DNA of 42,551 nucleotides from an uncultured Clostridia bacterium (GTDB lineage: Bacteria; Bacillota; Clostridia; TANB77; CAG-508), in the NCBI GenBank assembly GCA_944386715.1, contig CALXCD010000014.1, forward strand, positions 1-42,551, given 5' to 3'. Shown in pieces: positions 25,410-33,100 of the stretch; within the stretch, counting starts at the first letter, position 1, and the number at the start of each line of letters is the position of its first letter. The notes below the pieces were generated by a model, which was not told where the DNA came from, searched no databases, and worked only from the letters and a program-made list of their open reading frames with translations. Position numbers and translations under genes: made by a program.

Positions 25410-25853
25410 TTATTTTGTACTAAAACACATAATAATGGCATTTTGATGATTAGGATAATAATTTTTCCTAACATCAATTTTTTTAAATCCAAATTTTTGA
25501 TATAAATGAATAGCAGGCAAATTGTTTTCATTTACTTCCAAATAAAGAGAAACCAAAGAAAAAGAGAAAAATAAATCCATTAGATTTTTTAAAAGTAAAG
25601 AACCAACTCCTTGATTTCTATAAGATTTTTTAACCACGATATTCATTAAATCAGCATCTTCTAACAAAACTTTAAAACCGGCAAAACCAATAATTTCATC
25701 CTCATTTTTTGCAACGATAAAATGGGAATTATCACATAATAATTCCTGCTTTAAAATAGAAGGATTCCAAAAAGAATCAAAGTCAGATGTAAAAATATCT
25801 TGAATATTTTCAAAATCTTCTAATGTCATAGCACTAATTTGAAACTTATTCAT
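25410..25853 (-). CDS. rimI: Ribosomal protein S18 alanine N-acetyltransferase
   Basis: The 147-aa GNAT protein has VVKKSYRNQGVGSLLLKNLM (acetyl-CoA loop RNQGVG) and LYLEVNENNLPAIHLYQKFG, then FKKIDVRKNYYP, the RimI signature. It acetylates the N-terminal Ala of S18. The start overlaps the end of tsaB by eight bases; the gene order tsaE-tsaB-rimI is the classic one. All three are on the minus strand with tight coupling, so they form one operon. Confidence 0.92.
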   Translation of the reverse strand: MNKFQISAMTLEDFENIQDIFTSDFDSFWNPSILKQELLCDNSHFIVAKNEDEIIGFAGFKVLLEDADLMNIVVKKSYRNQGVGSLLLKNLMDLFFSFSLVSLYLEVNENNLPAIHLYQKFGFKKIDVRKNYYPNHQNAIIMCFSTK

Positions 25854-26556
25854 GATCCAAATGTTCCTTTCTTAGTTTTTCTTCCAATAACCTTTGTGCC
25901 TGTGGCTTTTTCAAATAGAGAGGTAATACATCCTCGCCCATATTTCCTAGGGTATGAAACTTAGTCAATCCGGCTAATCCTAAATCAAAAGAATCTAAAG
26001 TGGCAGAATCTATCATTAAAAAAGGCATTGGAATTTTTTCTAAAATAATAGAAGCATAAGTATCGATACCATCTCCCACAAAAGTAATAGGAGAATCATA
26101 AGTTTGCAAAATAGAAATAGCATTTTCAACACTATCTGCAACAGGAGAAATAATCTCATGGTAAATTCCATTTTTTAATTCATAAAGGGCATAATAACAA
26201 TTTTCGTTTTTACAATCTAGGATACTTGCAATAAATCCTTCTTCTTTTACTTGATATGCCAAAACTTCTAAAGAACTAACACCAACACAAGGAATAGCAA
26301 GACTATCACAAAATGCTTTTATGGTAGCAATGCCAATACGTATACCAGTAAAAGAGCCAGGTCCTTTGTCACAAACCAATAAATCTATATTTTTTAAAGT
26401 AAGACCTGTTTTTTGAAAAGCCTCCTGGATCATTGGCATTAAATTCTCTGAATGTGTCCTACCAGTATTAGTATCTAGTTTACAAATACAATGATTATCT
26501 TCTAAAATAGAAACACCACAAACGTCACTTGCAGTATCAATAGCTAATATTTTCAT
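25846..26556 (-). CDS. tsaB: tRNA t6A biosynthesis protein TsaB
   Basis: The start MKILAIDTASDVCGVSI at 26556 is chosen: AGAAAGGA precedes it, and its ATG overlaps the tsaE stop as ATGA. The 236-aa protein has the ASKHA-type LAIDTAS, GRTHSENLMPMIQEAF, and CDKGPGSFTGIRIGIATIKA followed by CVGVSSLEVLA. It partners TsaD and TsaE to put threonylcarbamoyl on A37 of ANN-decoding tRNAs. tsaD is not in the window. No missing elements are visible. Confidence 0.94.
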   Translation of the reverse strand: MKILAIDTASDVCGVSILEDNHCICKLDTNTGRTHSENLMPMIQEAFQKTGLTLKNIDLLVCDKGPGSFTGIRIGIATIKAFCDSLAIPCVGVSSLEVLAYQVKEEGFIASILDCKNENCYYALYELKNGIYHEIISPVADSVENAISILQTYDSPITFVGDGIDTYASIILEKIPMPFLMIDSATLDSFDLGLAGLTKFHTLGNMGEDVLPLYLKKPQAQRLLEEKLRKEHLDHE

Positions 26557-27020
26557 GATAAAATCCTTTCTAAATAACAATCTAATTTATTTCCATAAGA
26601 AGTAATTTTCAATTTCCTGATATTTTCATCGGTGTCCTCTTTATCAAAAATAATATGAATATAATCTTTTGGCAAAATATCAGAAATCATCTCGCCCCAT
26701 TCAATGATACAAATTCCTTTTTCAAAATATTCTTCTCCACCAATTTCCAAAAACTCAGAAGAATCTTCTAAACGATAAACATCAAAATGATAAATAGGAC
26801 AAAAATCGGAGTGATATTCATTGACAATAGTGAAAGTAGGACTAGAGATTTCATCAGATAGTCCAAAATAACGAAGAATACCTTCTGTTAATTTCGTTTT
26901 TCCAGCTCCTAAATCACCAGTTAAAACAATGATATCAGAAGGCTTTAAAAGAGAAGCCAATTTTTCGCCAAAAGCTAAAGTTTCCTTTTCGTTTTTTAAT
27001 GTTAGTTGTATGGTTTTCAT
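26553..27020 (-). CDS. tsaE: tRNA t6A biosynthesis ATPase TsaE
   Basis: The start MKTIQLTLKNEKETLAFG at 27020 is preferred to the longer frame from 27065, because the family begins here and TTGGGGAA precedes it. The 155-aa protein has Walker A GDLGAGKTKLTEGI, the SSPTFTIVNEY switch and YHFDVYRLEDSSEFLEIGGE, then GICIIEWGE. It drives the TsaB-TsaD complex. It is the first gene of the tsaE-tsaB-rimI operon; the divergent HD-like gene starts 170 bases away. Confidence 0.94.
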   Translation of the reverse strand: MKTIQLTLKNEKETLAFGEKLASLLKPSDIIVLTGDLGAGKTKLTEGILRYFGLSDEISSPTFTIVNEYHSDFCPIYHFDVYRLEDSSEFLEIGGEEYFEKGICIIEWGEMISDILPKDYIHIIFDKEDTDENIRKLKITSYGNKLDCYLERILS

Positions 27021-27129
27021 TTCATTCCCCAATTCTTTAAATTTTATGAGAATATTATAATACAAAATAAAGGGAATTACAACTATATATTACAAACATA
27101 TTACAATCAAAAAACATTTTGAAAAAACA

Positions 27130-27158
27130 TTGAAATATCTTGTCAGATAAATTATAAT
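27130..27158 (+). promoter_or_regulatory. Promoter of the HD-like gene
   Basis: TTGAAA (27130-27135) and TATAAT (27153-27158), spacer 17; AAGGAGG precedes the start at 27194. Confidence 0.65.
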
Positions 27159-27193
27159 AAAATTGTATATAACTGAAACTAAGGAGGAAATAT

Positions 27194-27997
27194 ATGGAAA
27201 CCTTTGCTGATTATATTTTAAACGAAGAGGACATAGCAACCAAAATGGACATTACCTATTATCTTGCCAAAAAAACGAGAATATTTTTTGACAAATCAGT
27301 TGTATTCAAAACAGAAATAGCAAGACTATTTTTAGATTACATGAAGATAGATATAGATAAAAATGAAGTATTAACAGCTTGTTTGTTATGCAATTGTAAA
27401 AAAATAGACAATGCACAAGATATAGAAAAAATACATTCCTATGCAAAAGAAGGAGCAGACTATTTAAGAGAAATGGGATTTAGTAAAACATTTTGTAAAA
27501 TGTGTGAAGAAATAAATAGATATAGCAATAGTAATCCAAGAGAAAGAGAAAGTGATATTTTAGAGCTAGTAGACCAATTTGGGGGAATGCTATTAGATAG
27601 ACCAGAAAGAATAGGATTTAAACCAGATGAAGCAATGGTATTATTAGAACACCGAAATCTAAAAGATGTATATAATCGTTATTTACATACATTTGCAGAA
27701 TTTGTACATATGATGGAAGAAGTAGAAATAGCAGATGCAACAAGCATGCCAGCACTAAGAAGATTAGTAAAAATACATAATGAAACAGAAGATGTAAAAG
27801 AATTCATTAAAAAAGTATGTTATGAATATCAACCAAAAGTAGATGAAGCAGTAGAAAAATACAGAGAAAATATCAAGGACAAAATGTTTGAAAACACCAA
27901 TAGACCATTATTTAGTGAAGAAACAACTAGAAAAATATTAGCACACATAGAACAAGAAAAAGCTGCCAATGGGGATGTTCCTTTTTGGCAACAATAG
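27194..27997 (+). CDS. Degenerate HD-domain-like protein with a REP-encoded C-terminus
   Basis: The 267-aa protein resembles HD-GYP/HD phosphohydrolases in layout: TACLLCNCKK stands where LLHDIGK is expected, IHSYAKEGADYLREMGFSK where HPE-x-G appears, and ELVDQFGGMLLDRPERIGF where VADxFDALTSDRPYR is expected. The metal-binding HD and most His residues are absent, so it is probably a non-catalytic relative; that assignment is inference. The last residues (KAANGDVPFWQQ) are encoded by a REP-like repeat at 27963-27992, indicating that the repeat inserted over the original stop. The endonuclease Q gene follows. Confidence 0.6.
   Translation: METFADYILNEEDIATKMDITYYLAKKTRIFFDKSVVFKTEIARLFLDYMKIDIDKNEVLTACLLCNCKKIDNAQDIEKIHSYAKEGADYLREMGFSKTFCKMCEEINRYSNSNPRERESDILELVDQFGGMLLDRPERIGFKPDEAMVLLEHRNLKDVYNRYLHTFAEFVHMMEEVEIADATSMPALRRLVKIHNETEDVKEFIKKVCYEYQPKVDEAVEKYRENIKDKMFENTNRPLFSEETTRKILAHIEQEKAANGDVPFWQQ
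27963..27992 (+). repeat. REP-like repeat R1
   Basis: The unit TGCCAATGGGGATGTTCCTT, followed by TTTGGCA, has short inverted ends (TGCCAA/TTGGCA). It occurs four times in the window (27963, 28013, 40185, and inverted at 40354). R1 differs from R2 at one base (GATG versus GACG). It is inside the 3' end of the HD-like gene. Confidence 0.85.
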
Positions 27998-28012
27998 AAA
28001 AATATAAGCTGC

Positions 28013-28047
28013 TAACTGCCAATGGGGACGTTCCTTTTTGGCAGTTA
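28013..28047 (+). repeat. REP-like repeat R2
   Basis: TAACTGCCAATGGGGACGTT, then CCTTTTTGGCAGTTA, with inverted ends TAACTGCCAA/TTGGCAGTTA. It is a direct repeat of R1 about 50 bases downstream, lying between two genes. Confidence 0.85.
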
Positions 28048-28074
28048 ACAATTTTTATAGAAAGGAAGCAAAAA

Positions 28075-29271
28075 ATGTACGAAATATTTGCAGATTTACA
28101 CATACACATAGGAAGAAGTGAAAAAGGAAAACCAATAAAAATAACAGCTGCAAGAAGTCTAAACTTTGCTAATATAGCAAAAGAATGTGCCAACAGAAAA
28201 GGAATTCAAGTTTGTGGAATTATTGACTGTGCCTCACCTTATGTCATAGAAGACATAGAAAACTTTTTACAAACAGGAGAAGCTTACGAACTAGAAGAAG
28301 GAGGAATTATTTATCAAGATAAAGTTTGTATTCTTTTAGGAAGTGAAGTAGAAACCTCTGAAAAAGGAAGAAATGGAAAATGTGGAAGTGCCCACAACAT
28401 ATGTTTTTTCCCTCATTTAGAAGATATCAAGGGATTTTCACAAGAAATGAGTAACCATATTAAAAATATTACATTAAGTACACAAAGGTCAAATGTATCT
28501 GGATATGAATTAATTGATATTGTAGAAAAATATCACGGGATTTTGATTCCAGCACATGTATTTACTCCTCATAAAAGCTATTATGGGAATTGTACAGATA
28601 GATTAAAAGATATATTTAAAGAAAAATATGATAAAATATTTGCGATTGAATTAGGATTAAGTTCAGATACCTATTTGGCAGATACCATATCAGAATTGGA
28701 AACAAAAACATTTTTAACAAACTCAGATGCACACTCTTTACCTAAAATAGCAAGAGAATATAACAAAATGGAAGTAGAATCTATTTCTTTTGAAGAAGTA
28801 GTAAAAGCCTTAAAAAATCAAGAAGGAAGAAGAATTGTTGCCAATTACGGTTTAGACCCAAAATTAGGAAAATATCATAGAACCTATTGTGATGATTGTG
28901 AACAATCCATAGAAACAAAAGAACCAGTAGAAACATGTCCAATGTGTGGAGGCAAAAATGTTACTTTTGGGGTATTTGATAGAATTGAACTAATCAAAGA
29001 CAAGCCAAATACACAAAGTCCTGAAAATAGACCACCATACATTTATCAAATACCACTAGGATTTATTCCAGGTGTAGGAGGAAAAACAATTACAAAATTG
29101 TTAGATACTTTTGAAACAGAAATGAATATTTTGCATCACCTATCTAAAGATGATATCGAAGCAGTAGTAGGAGAAAAAGTAGCTAATAATATTGAAAATG
29201 CAAGAAACGGAAACTGCCAAGTACATGCTGGCGGTGGAGGAAATTACGGAAAAATAGAAGTAAAAAAATAA
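28075..29271 (+). CDS. Endonuclease Q-family PHP nuclease (deaminated-base repair)
   Basis: The start MYEIFADLHIHIGRSEKG at 28075 follows AAAGGAAG; the longer frame from 27985 begins inside a REP and is rejected. The 398-aa protein has a PHP domain (ADLHIHIG, GIIDCASP, LLGSEVETSEKG, IPAHVFTPHKSYYG, TNSDAHSLPKIAREYN), then a four-cysteine zinc finger (CDDC...CPMCGG) and a C-terminal HhH-like segment (LGFIPGVGGKTITKLL). This is the domain order of EndoQ, which nicks 5' to uracil, hypoxanthine and similar lesions. The glycine-rich tail CQVHAGGGGNYGK is common in this family. spoIIM follows. Confidence 0.88.
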   Translation: MYEIFADLHIHIGRSEKGKPIKITAARSLNFANIAKECANRKGIQVCGIIDCASPYVIEDIENFLQTGEAYELEEGGIIYQDKVCILLGSEVETSEKGRNGKCGSAHNICFFPHLEDIKGFSQEMSNHIKNITLSTQRSNVSGYELIDIVEKYHGILIPAHVFTPHKSYYGNCTDRLKDIFKEKYDKIFAIELGLSSDTYLADTISELETKTFLTNSDAHSLPKIAREYNKMEVESISFEEVVKALKNQEGRRIVANYGLDPKLGKYHRTYCDDCEQSIETKEPVETCPMCGGKNVTFGVFDRIELIKDKPNTQSPENRPPYIYQIPLGFIPGVGGKTITKLLDTFETEMNILHHLSKDDIEAVVGEKVANNIENARNGNCQVHAGGGGNYGKIEVKK

Positions 29272-29288
29272 AATTTTATGTTCTAAAA

Positions 29289-29331
29289 AACTCCTTATCG
29301 AATACACATTATGTATAAAAGATAAGGAGTT
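29289..29331 (+). promoter_or_regulatory. Hairpin that hides the spoIIM ribosome binding site
   Basis: AACTCCTTATC (29289-29299) is the exact complement of GATAAGGAGTT (29321-29331), which contains the AAGGAG used by spoIIM (ATG 29338). The loop contains a second stem, ATACA/TGTAT. CTCCTT therefore acts as an internal anti-Shine-Dalgarno. On the minus strand the same hairpin is followed by six T. Confidence 0.8.
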
Positions 29332-29337
29332 AAAAAA

Positions 29338-29976
29338 ATGAAAAAAGACAAAGGATTAAAAATAAAAAACACTATCAAAGAGCATGTGATAAATAATAAA
29401 AAACCGTATATATTAACAGCTTTATTATTTGTAATAGGGATTTTCCTAGGAGTGCTATTTATTAATCATATGCAAGAAGCACAAAAAACAGAAATTAGTA
29501 GTTATTTGAATAACTTTATAGAAAATTTAAAAAATACAGAAAAATTAGACCAAACAGCATTGTTACAAACTTCTTTACAACAAAATATTATGTTAGCAGT
29601 TATTCTATGGTTTTTTGGAACTACTGTAATTGGATTACCAATTGTATTTGGAATCATATTATACAGAGGATTTTGTTTAGGGTATACTATTGCAGTTGTG
29701 ACTTCTGTATTAGGAATTTCAAAAGGGGTATTATTTACAAGTGTTACGTTAGTATTGCCTAATATTTTATTTATCCCGGCGTTATTAGCATTAGCTGTCA
29801 GTGGATTTAAATTATATCAATCTATCGTAAAAGACAAAAGAAAAGAAAACATAAAATTAGAAATGATAAGACATACTGTATTTTGTCTTATCATGATAGG
29901 GGTATTAGTTTTAGCATCTATAGTAGAAATTTTGATAACTACTAACATATTGAAACAAATTATTATGTATTTTTAA
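29338..29976 (+). CDS. spoIIM: Stage II sporulation protein M
   Basis: The 212-aa membrane protein has about five hydrophobic helices (YILTALLFVIGIFLGVLFI near residue 25; NIMLAVILWFFGTTVIGLPI; YRGFCLGYTIAVVTSVLGIS; VTLVLPNILFIPALLALAV; HTVFCLIMIGVLVLASIV), the SpoIIM pattern. SpoIIM works with SpoIID and SpoIIP in septal peptidoglycan remodelling during engulfment. It shows that the organism belongs to a spore-forming lineage. Its ribosome binding site is locked in a strong hairpin, so translation may be controlled after transcription. Confidence 0.9.
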   Translation: MKKDKGLKIKNTIKEHVINNKKPYILTALLFVIGIFLGVLFINHMQEAQKTEISSYLNNFIENLKNTEKLDQTALLQTSLQQNIMLAVILWFFGTTVIGLPIVFGIILYRGFCLGYTIAVVTSVLGISKGVLFTSVTLVLPNILFIPALLALAVSGFKLYQSIVKDKRKENIKLEMIRHTVFCLIMIGVLVLASIVEILITTNILKQIIMYF

Positions 29977-30004
29977 AAAAATATTAAAAAATCTATTTAC
30001 TTTT

Positions 30005-30033
30005 TTGAATTTGTTTGATATAACATATATAGT
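30005..30033 (+). promoter_or_regulatory. xerD promoter flanked by an 8-bp inverted repeat
   Basis: TTGAAT (30005-30010) and TATAGT (30028-30033), spacer 17. CTATTTAC (29993-30000) and GTAAATAG (30038-30045) flank it symmetrically. Confidence 0.5.
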
Positions 30034-30075
30034 TTATGTAAATAGAATTATTTTTGATAGAGGTAGGGGAAATAA

Positions 30076-30957
30076 ATGGAAAGACAATTAAAATTCTTTT
30101 TTAATTTTTTAGAAAATGACAAAAAATTATCAGAAAACACATTACAATCTTATAAAAGAGATTTAAAACAATTTAGAAAATATTTGGAAGAAAATGAAAT
30201 TCATTATAATAGAGTAAAAGAAGAAGATATAAAAAATTATATTGCAGAACTTCAAGAAAATGGGAAAAAAGCATCTAGTATCTCTAGATGTATTGCATCT
30301 ATTAGGTCATTCTATCAATTTGTATTAAAAAACAAAAAAGTAAAAGTAGACCCAACAGCAAATATACAATCACCAAAAATAGAAAAAAGAGTACCAAGTG
30401 TATTAACAGCAAAAGAAGTAGAATTATTATTAGAACAACCAAAAGACATTGACTTAAAAGGAATTCGTGACAAAGCAATGCTAGAATTTGCTTATGCCAC
30501 AGGAATGAGAGTAACAGAAATCATTTCTTTAAATGTAGAAGATGTCAATTTAGAAGAAGGATATGTTATTTGTAAAAATGGGAATAAACAACGTAATATC
30601 CCATTAGGAACCATGTCTTTAAAAGCACTAAAAGAGTATATAGAAGAAGCAAGAGATATTTTAGTAAAAACAGCAAGTGAACCAGCTTTATTTGTTAATA
30701 TTAATGGAACAAGACTTACCAGACAAGGATTTTGGAAAATTATTAAATTCTATAAAGAACAAGCACATATTACAAAAGACATTACACCACATGTCTTAAG
30801 ACATTCTTTTGCAACACATCTTTTACAAAATGGGGCAGACCTAAAGGCAATTCAAATGATGTTAGGACATTCTGATATTTCTTCTACTCAGGTATATATG
30901 CAATTTCAAGATGAAGGTTTAAAAAATGTATATAGAAAAGCGCATCCAAGAGCTTAA
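30076..30957 (+). CDS. xerD: Site-specific tyrosine recombinase XerD-type
   Basis: The 293-aa protein has the N-terminal SAM-like domain (FFNFLENDKKLSENTLQSYK) and the catalytic domain with R (YATGMRVTEIISLN), K (ICKNGNKQRNIPL), H-x-x-R (HVLRHSFATHLLQNGADLKA), H (MLGHSDISST) and the nucleophile Y in TQVYMQF. It is a standalone chromosomal gene without a nearby integrated element, next to sporulation and repair genes, so it is probably the dif-site dimer-resolution recombinase. GAGGTAGGGG precedes the ATG, and a perfect terminator follows. Confidence 0.9.
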   Translation: MERQLKFFFNFLENDKKLSENTLQSYKRDLKQFRKYLEENEIHYNRVKEEDIKNYIAELQENGKKASSISRCIASIRSFYQFVLKNKKVKVDPTANIQSPKIEKRVPSVLTAKEVELLLEQPKDIDLKGIRDKAMLEFAYATGMRVTEIISLNVEDVNLEEGYVICKNGNKQRNIPLGTMSLKALKEYIEEARDILVKTASEPALFVNINGTRLTRQGFWKIIKFYKEQAHITKDITPHVLRHSFATHLLQNGADLKAIQMMLGHSDISSTQVYMQFQDEGLKNVYRKAHPRA

Positions 30958-30973
30958 AAAATAAAATAGATAA

Positions 30974-31030
30974 AAAACTCTAATATGGATTTATCATAAA
31001 AGGTAAAGTTCATATTAGAGTTTTTCTTTT
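30974..31030 (+). terminator. Intrinsic terminator of xerD
   Basis: AAAACTCTAATATG and CATATTAGAGTTTT form a 14-bp stem with a 23-base loop, followed by TTTTCTTTTTTTT. The following stretch to 31347 (about 320 bases) holds a possible -10 (TATAAT near 31195) and an AAGGGGGTG near 31244 but no recognisable gene. Confidence 0.85.
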
Positions 31031-31347
31031 TTTTGTAAAGAGAGAGTTGCAAATGGAAAGAAGATGAAAAGAAAAATTTCAATTAAAAAACAATATAAAT
31101 AAGAACGAAAATAAAATTATGTAACTAACAGAAAAATAAAAATTTAGAATAAAAAATGTGGAAGAAAATTCATGTACAAATAAAAATATTATTGTTATAA
31201 TGCGAATGTAAAACTGTAATAACATATAAACATAATATAGAAACAAGGGGGTGCCAAAGATAAACTAAAAGAATAAAAAGATACAAAATGGGAAAGAATA
31301 GCAAAAGAAAAAGAAAGATAAAAAACGATAAGGGGGAAATCAAAAAA

Positions 31348-32649
31348 ATGAAGATTAAAAACGAACTAAAAAATAAGAAAGGAATTACCTTAATTGCGTT
31401 AGTAATTACTATCGTAGTTTTGTTAATTCTTGCAGGAATAACAATAGCGACATTAACAGGAGATAATGGAATAATTACAAGAGCAAATCAAGCCAAAACA
31501 GAAACAGAGCAAGCGGAAAAAGAGGAAAAAAATGATTTAGAAAAGCAAGCAGACTTTATTAATGAATATACAACAGGAATAGACTGGGATACAGTTTTAG
31601 CAAATGCACAAAAACATCCAGATCAAAAAACAAGTACAGCAGTAGGTGTAGGAATAGATGGAAAACCAGTTAATATGGATTTATGGCAGTATACGTTATT
31701 AGATAATGAAACTTACGCATTAAATAGTGAAGAAACAATAACAGCAGTGAAGGAAGAAAACTGGGCACTTGCAAAAAGTGGTTATTTAGGAATATTTACG
31801 GAAGATGGTAAAATACAAGGAATGATACCGCAATTTATCAAAGATGTAACAGATGACAATTTTGTTGCCGTAACTGATATGACATATTTGTTTTATAATT
31901 GTACAGATTTAAGAGAAATGCCGCAAATTCCAGAAACAATAGAAAATATGTGTAATACATTTTCTGGTTGTGCTAATTTAAAAGAAAGCGTAAAGATACC
32001 AAATTCTGTAAAAAATTTACAAAGTACATTTATGAATTGTATAAATTTAACAACAGTATTTAATATACCTAATGAAGTAATTGATATGTCAAATACATTT
32101 TATGCTTGTAGCAATTTAACATCAGTTCCAAATTTACCAAATAGTGTCGAAAAATTCGATTGGACATTTCATGATTGTTCAAATTTAAAAACTATATCTA
32201 ATATACCAAATAATATAACTACTTTACAAGGAACTTTTTCTGGGTGTGTAAACTTAGTTACAGTACCAGAGATATTAAGTACTGAGGTTACTGATATGAA
32301 AGAAACATTTTCAGGTTGTACAAATTTGAATACAATATCTAATATTCCACTTAATGTAGAAGATATGACATTAACCTTTTACAATTGCTCAAATTTAAGA
32401 ACTATACCAGAAATACCATCAAGTGTAACAAATATGAGAGAAACATTTTCTGGATGCAGCAGTTTAAATGGAACAATTACAATAAATGCAAATTTAAGTG
32501 GAGCGATTGTTTGGGAAGATAAAAATGATTATTATGCAGTATTATGGAATGCAGCAACTAATTCTGGATGTGAAATTAGATTAACTGGAACATGTCCGGT
32601 ACTAAAAGAAATAGTTACAACTACAAATCGAGATAATATTACATTATAA
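31348..32649 (+). CDS. Prepilin-like anchored surface protein with 23-residue Cys/Leu repeats
   Basis: The start ATG 31348 (MKIKNELKNKKGITLIALV) follows AAGGGGG; a frame from 31288 is longer but has no good site. The N-terminus is a type IV prepilin-like signal: basic leader, KKGITLIALVIT with cleavage expected after G, a hydrophobic helix (TIVVLLILAGITIATLTGD), then a charged coiled stretch. Residues about 185-390 form eight repeats of consensus TF-x2-C-x-NL-x5-IP-x2-V-x2-M-x2 (23 residues; one of 24) plus a partial ninth. The pattern resembles BspA/DUF285-type leucine-rich repeats of surface proteins. Adhesion or cell contact is inferred. A broken relative follows. Confidence 0.8.
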   Translation: MKIKNELKNKKGITLIALVITIVVLLILAGITIATLTGDNGIITRANQAKTETEQAEKEEKNDLEKQADFINEYTTGIDWDTVLANAQKHPDQKTSTAVGVGIDGKPVNMDLWQYTLLDNETYALNSEETITAVKEENWALAKSGYLGIFTEDGKIQGMIPQFIKDVTDDNFVAVTDMTYLFYNCTDLREMPQIPETIENMCNTFSGCANLKESVKIPNSVKNLQSTFMNCINLTTVFNIPNEVIDMSNTFYACSNLTSVPNLPNSVEKFDWTFHDCSNLKTISNIPNNITTLQGTFSGCVNLVTVPEILSTEVTDMKETFSGCTNLNTISNIPLNVEDMTLTFYNCSNLRTIPEIPSSVTNMRETFSGCSSLNGTITINANLSGAIVWEDKNDYYAVLWNAATNSGCEIRLTGTCPVLKEIVTTTNRDNITL

Positions 32650-32695
32650 TTGTAGGGTAAATCAAGTACAAACAAATAAGAAATAGCAGTGTATT

Positions 32696-32968
32696 ATGAA
32701 AATACTATATGAATGTACTGTTTTGATAATACTTGCAGGAGTAAGTATTGTAACATTAACTGAAGAGAATGGAATATTAACAAGAGCACAAGATGTAAAA
32801 AACAAAACAGAACAATCAGGAGATGATAAAGTAAAAACTTTTTTAACAATTTTTAAAATTATTTATTGGTATTTTATTTACACGAAATGTACTAAATGCT
32901 GGACGCGTGTACTGTATGAAGAAATAACCTCCAAAGTTAAGAAATGGGAAACCAAAAAATATAGTTAA
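32696..32968 (+). pseudogene. Remnant of a second prepilin-like gene
   Basis: The frame contains VLIILAGVSIVTLTEENGIL followed by TRAQDVKNKTEQSGD, matching the hydrophobic helix and adjoining segment of the preceding protein (LILAGITIATLTGDNGIITR). The prepilin leader (KKGITLIAL) and the repeat domain are absent; the remaining C-terminal residues look random. It is a truncated duplicate of the upstream gene or of a paralogue, followed by a terminator. Confidence 0.65.
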
Positions 32969-33001
32969 TGAGAGCTTGTCAAGATAACTGTATGAATTTG
33001 C

Positions 33002-33036
33002 AAGGCAATATCTAGTAAAATAGATATTGCCTTTTA
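33002..33036 (+). terminator. Intrinsic terminator after the prepilin-like genes
   Basis: AAGGCAATATCTA and TAGATATTGCCTT form a perfect 13-bp stem with loop GTAAAA, followed by TT. TTGTCAAGA (32976) and TCTTGACAA (33074) flank it as a further inverted repeat. Confidence 0.85.
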
Positions 33037-33100
33037 TGCTAAATTATCATATAATAAAAAGCAAAAGAGATAGTCTTGACAAACAAAAAGGAAGGAAAAA

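Noticed and set aside
27985..28074. N-terminal extension of the endonuclease Q gene
   Set aside because: It begins inside a REP repeat; the family start MYEIFADLHIHIG at 28075 has its own ribosome binding site.
30976..31287. Riboswitch or leader RNA upstream of the prepilin-like gene
   Set aside because: Apart from the xerD terminator I found no recognisable structure or known motif there.
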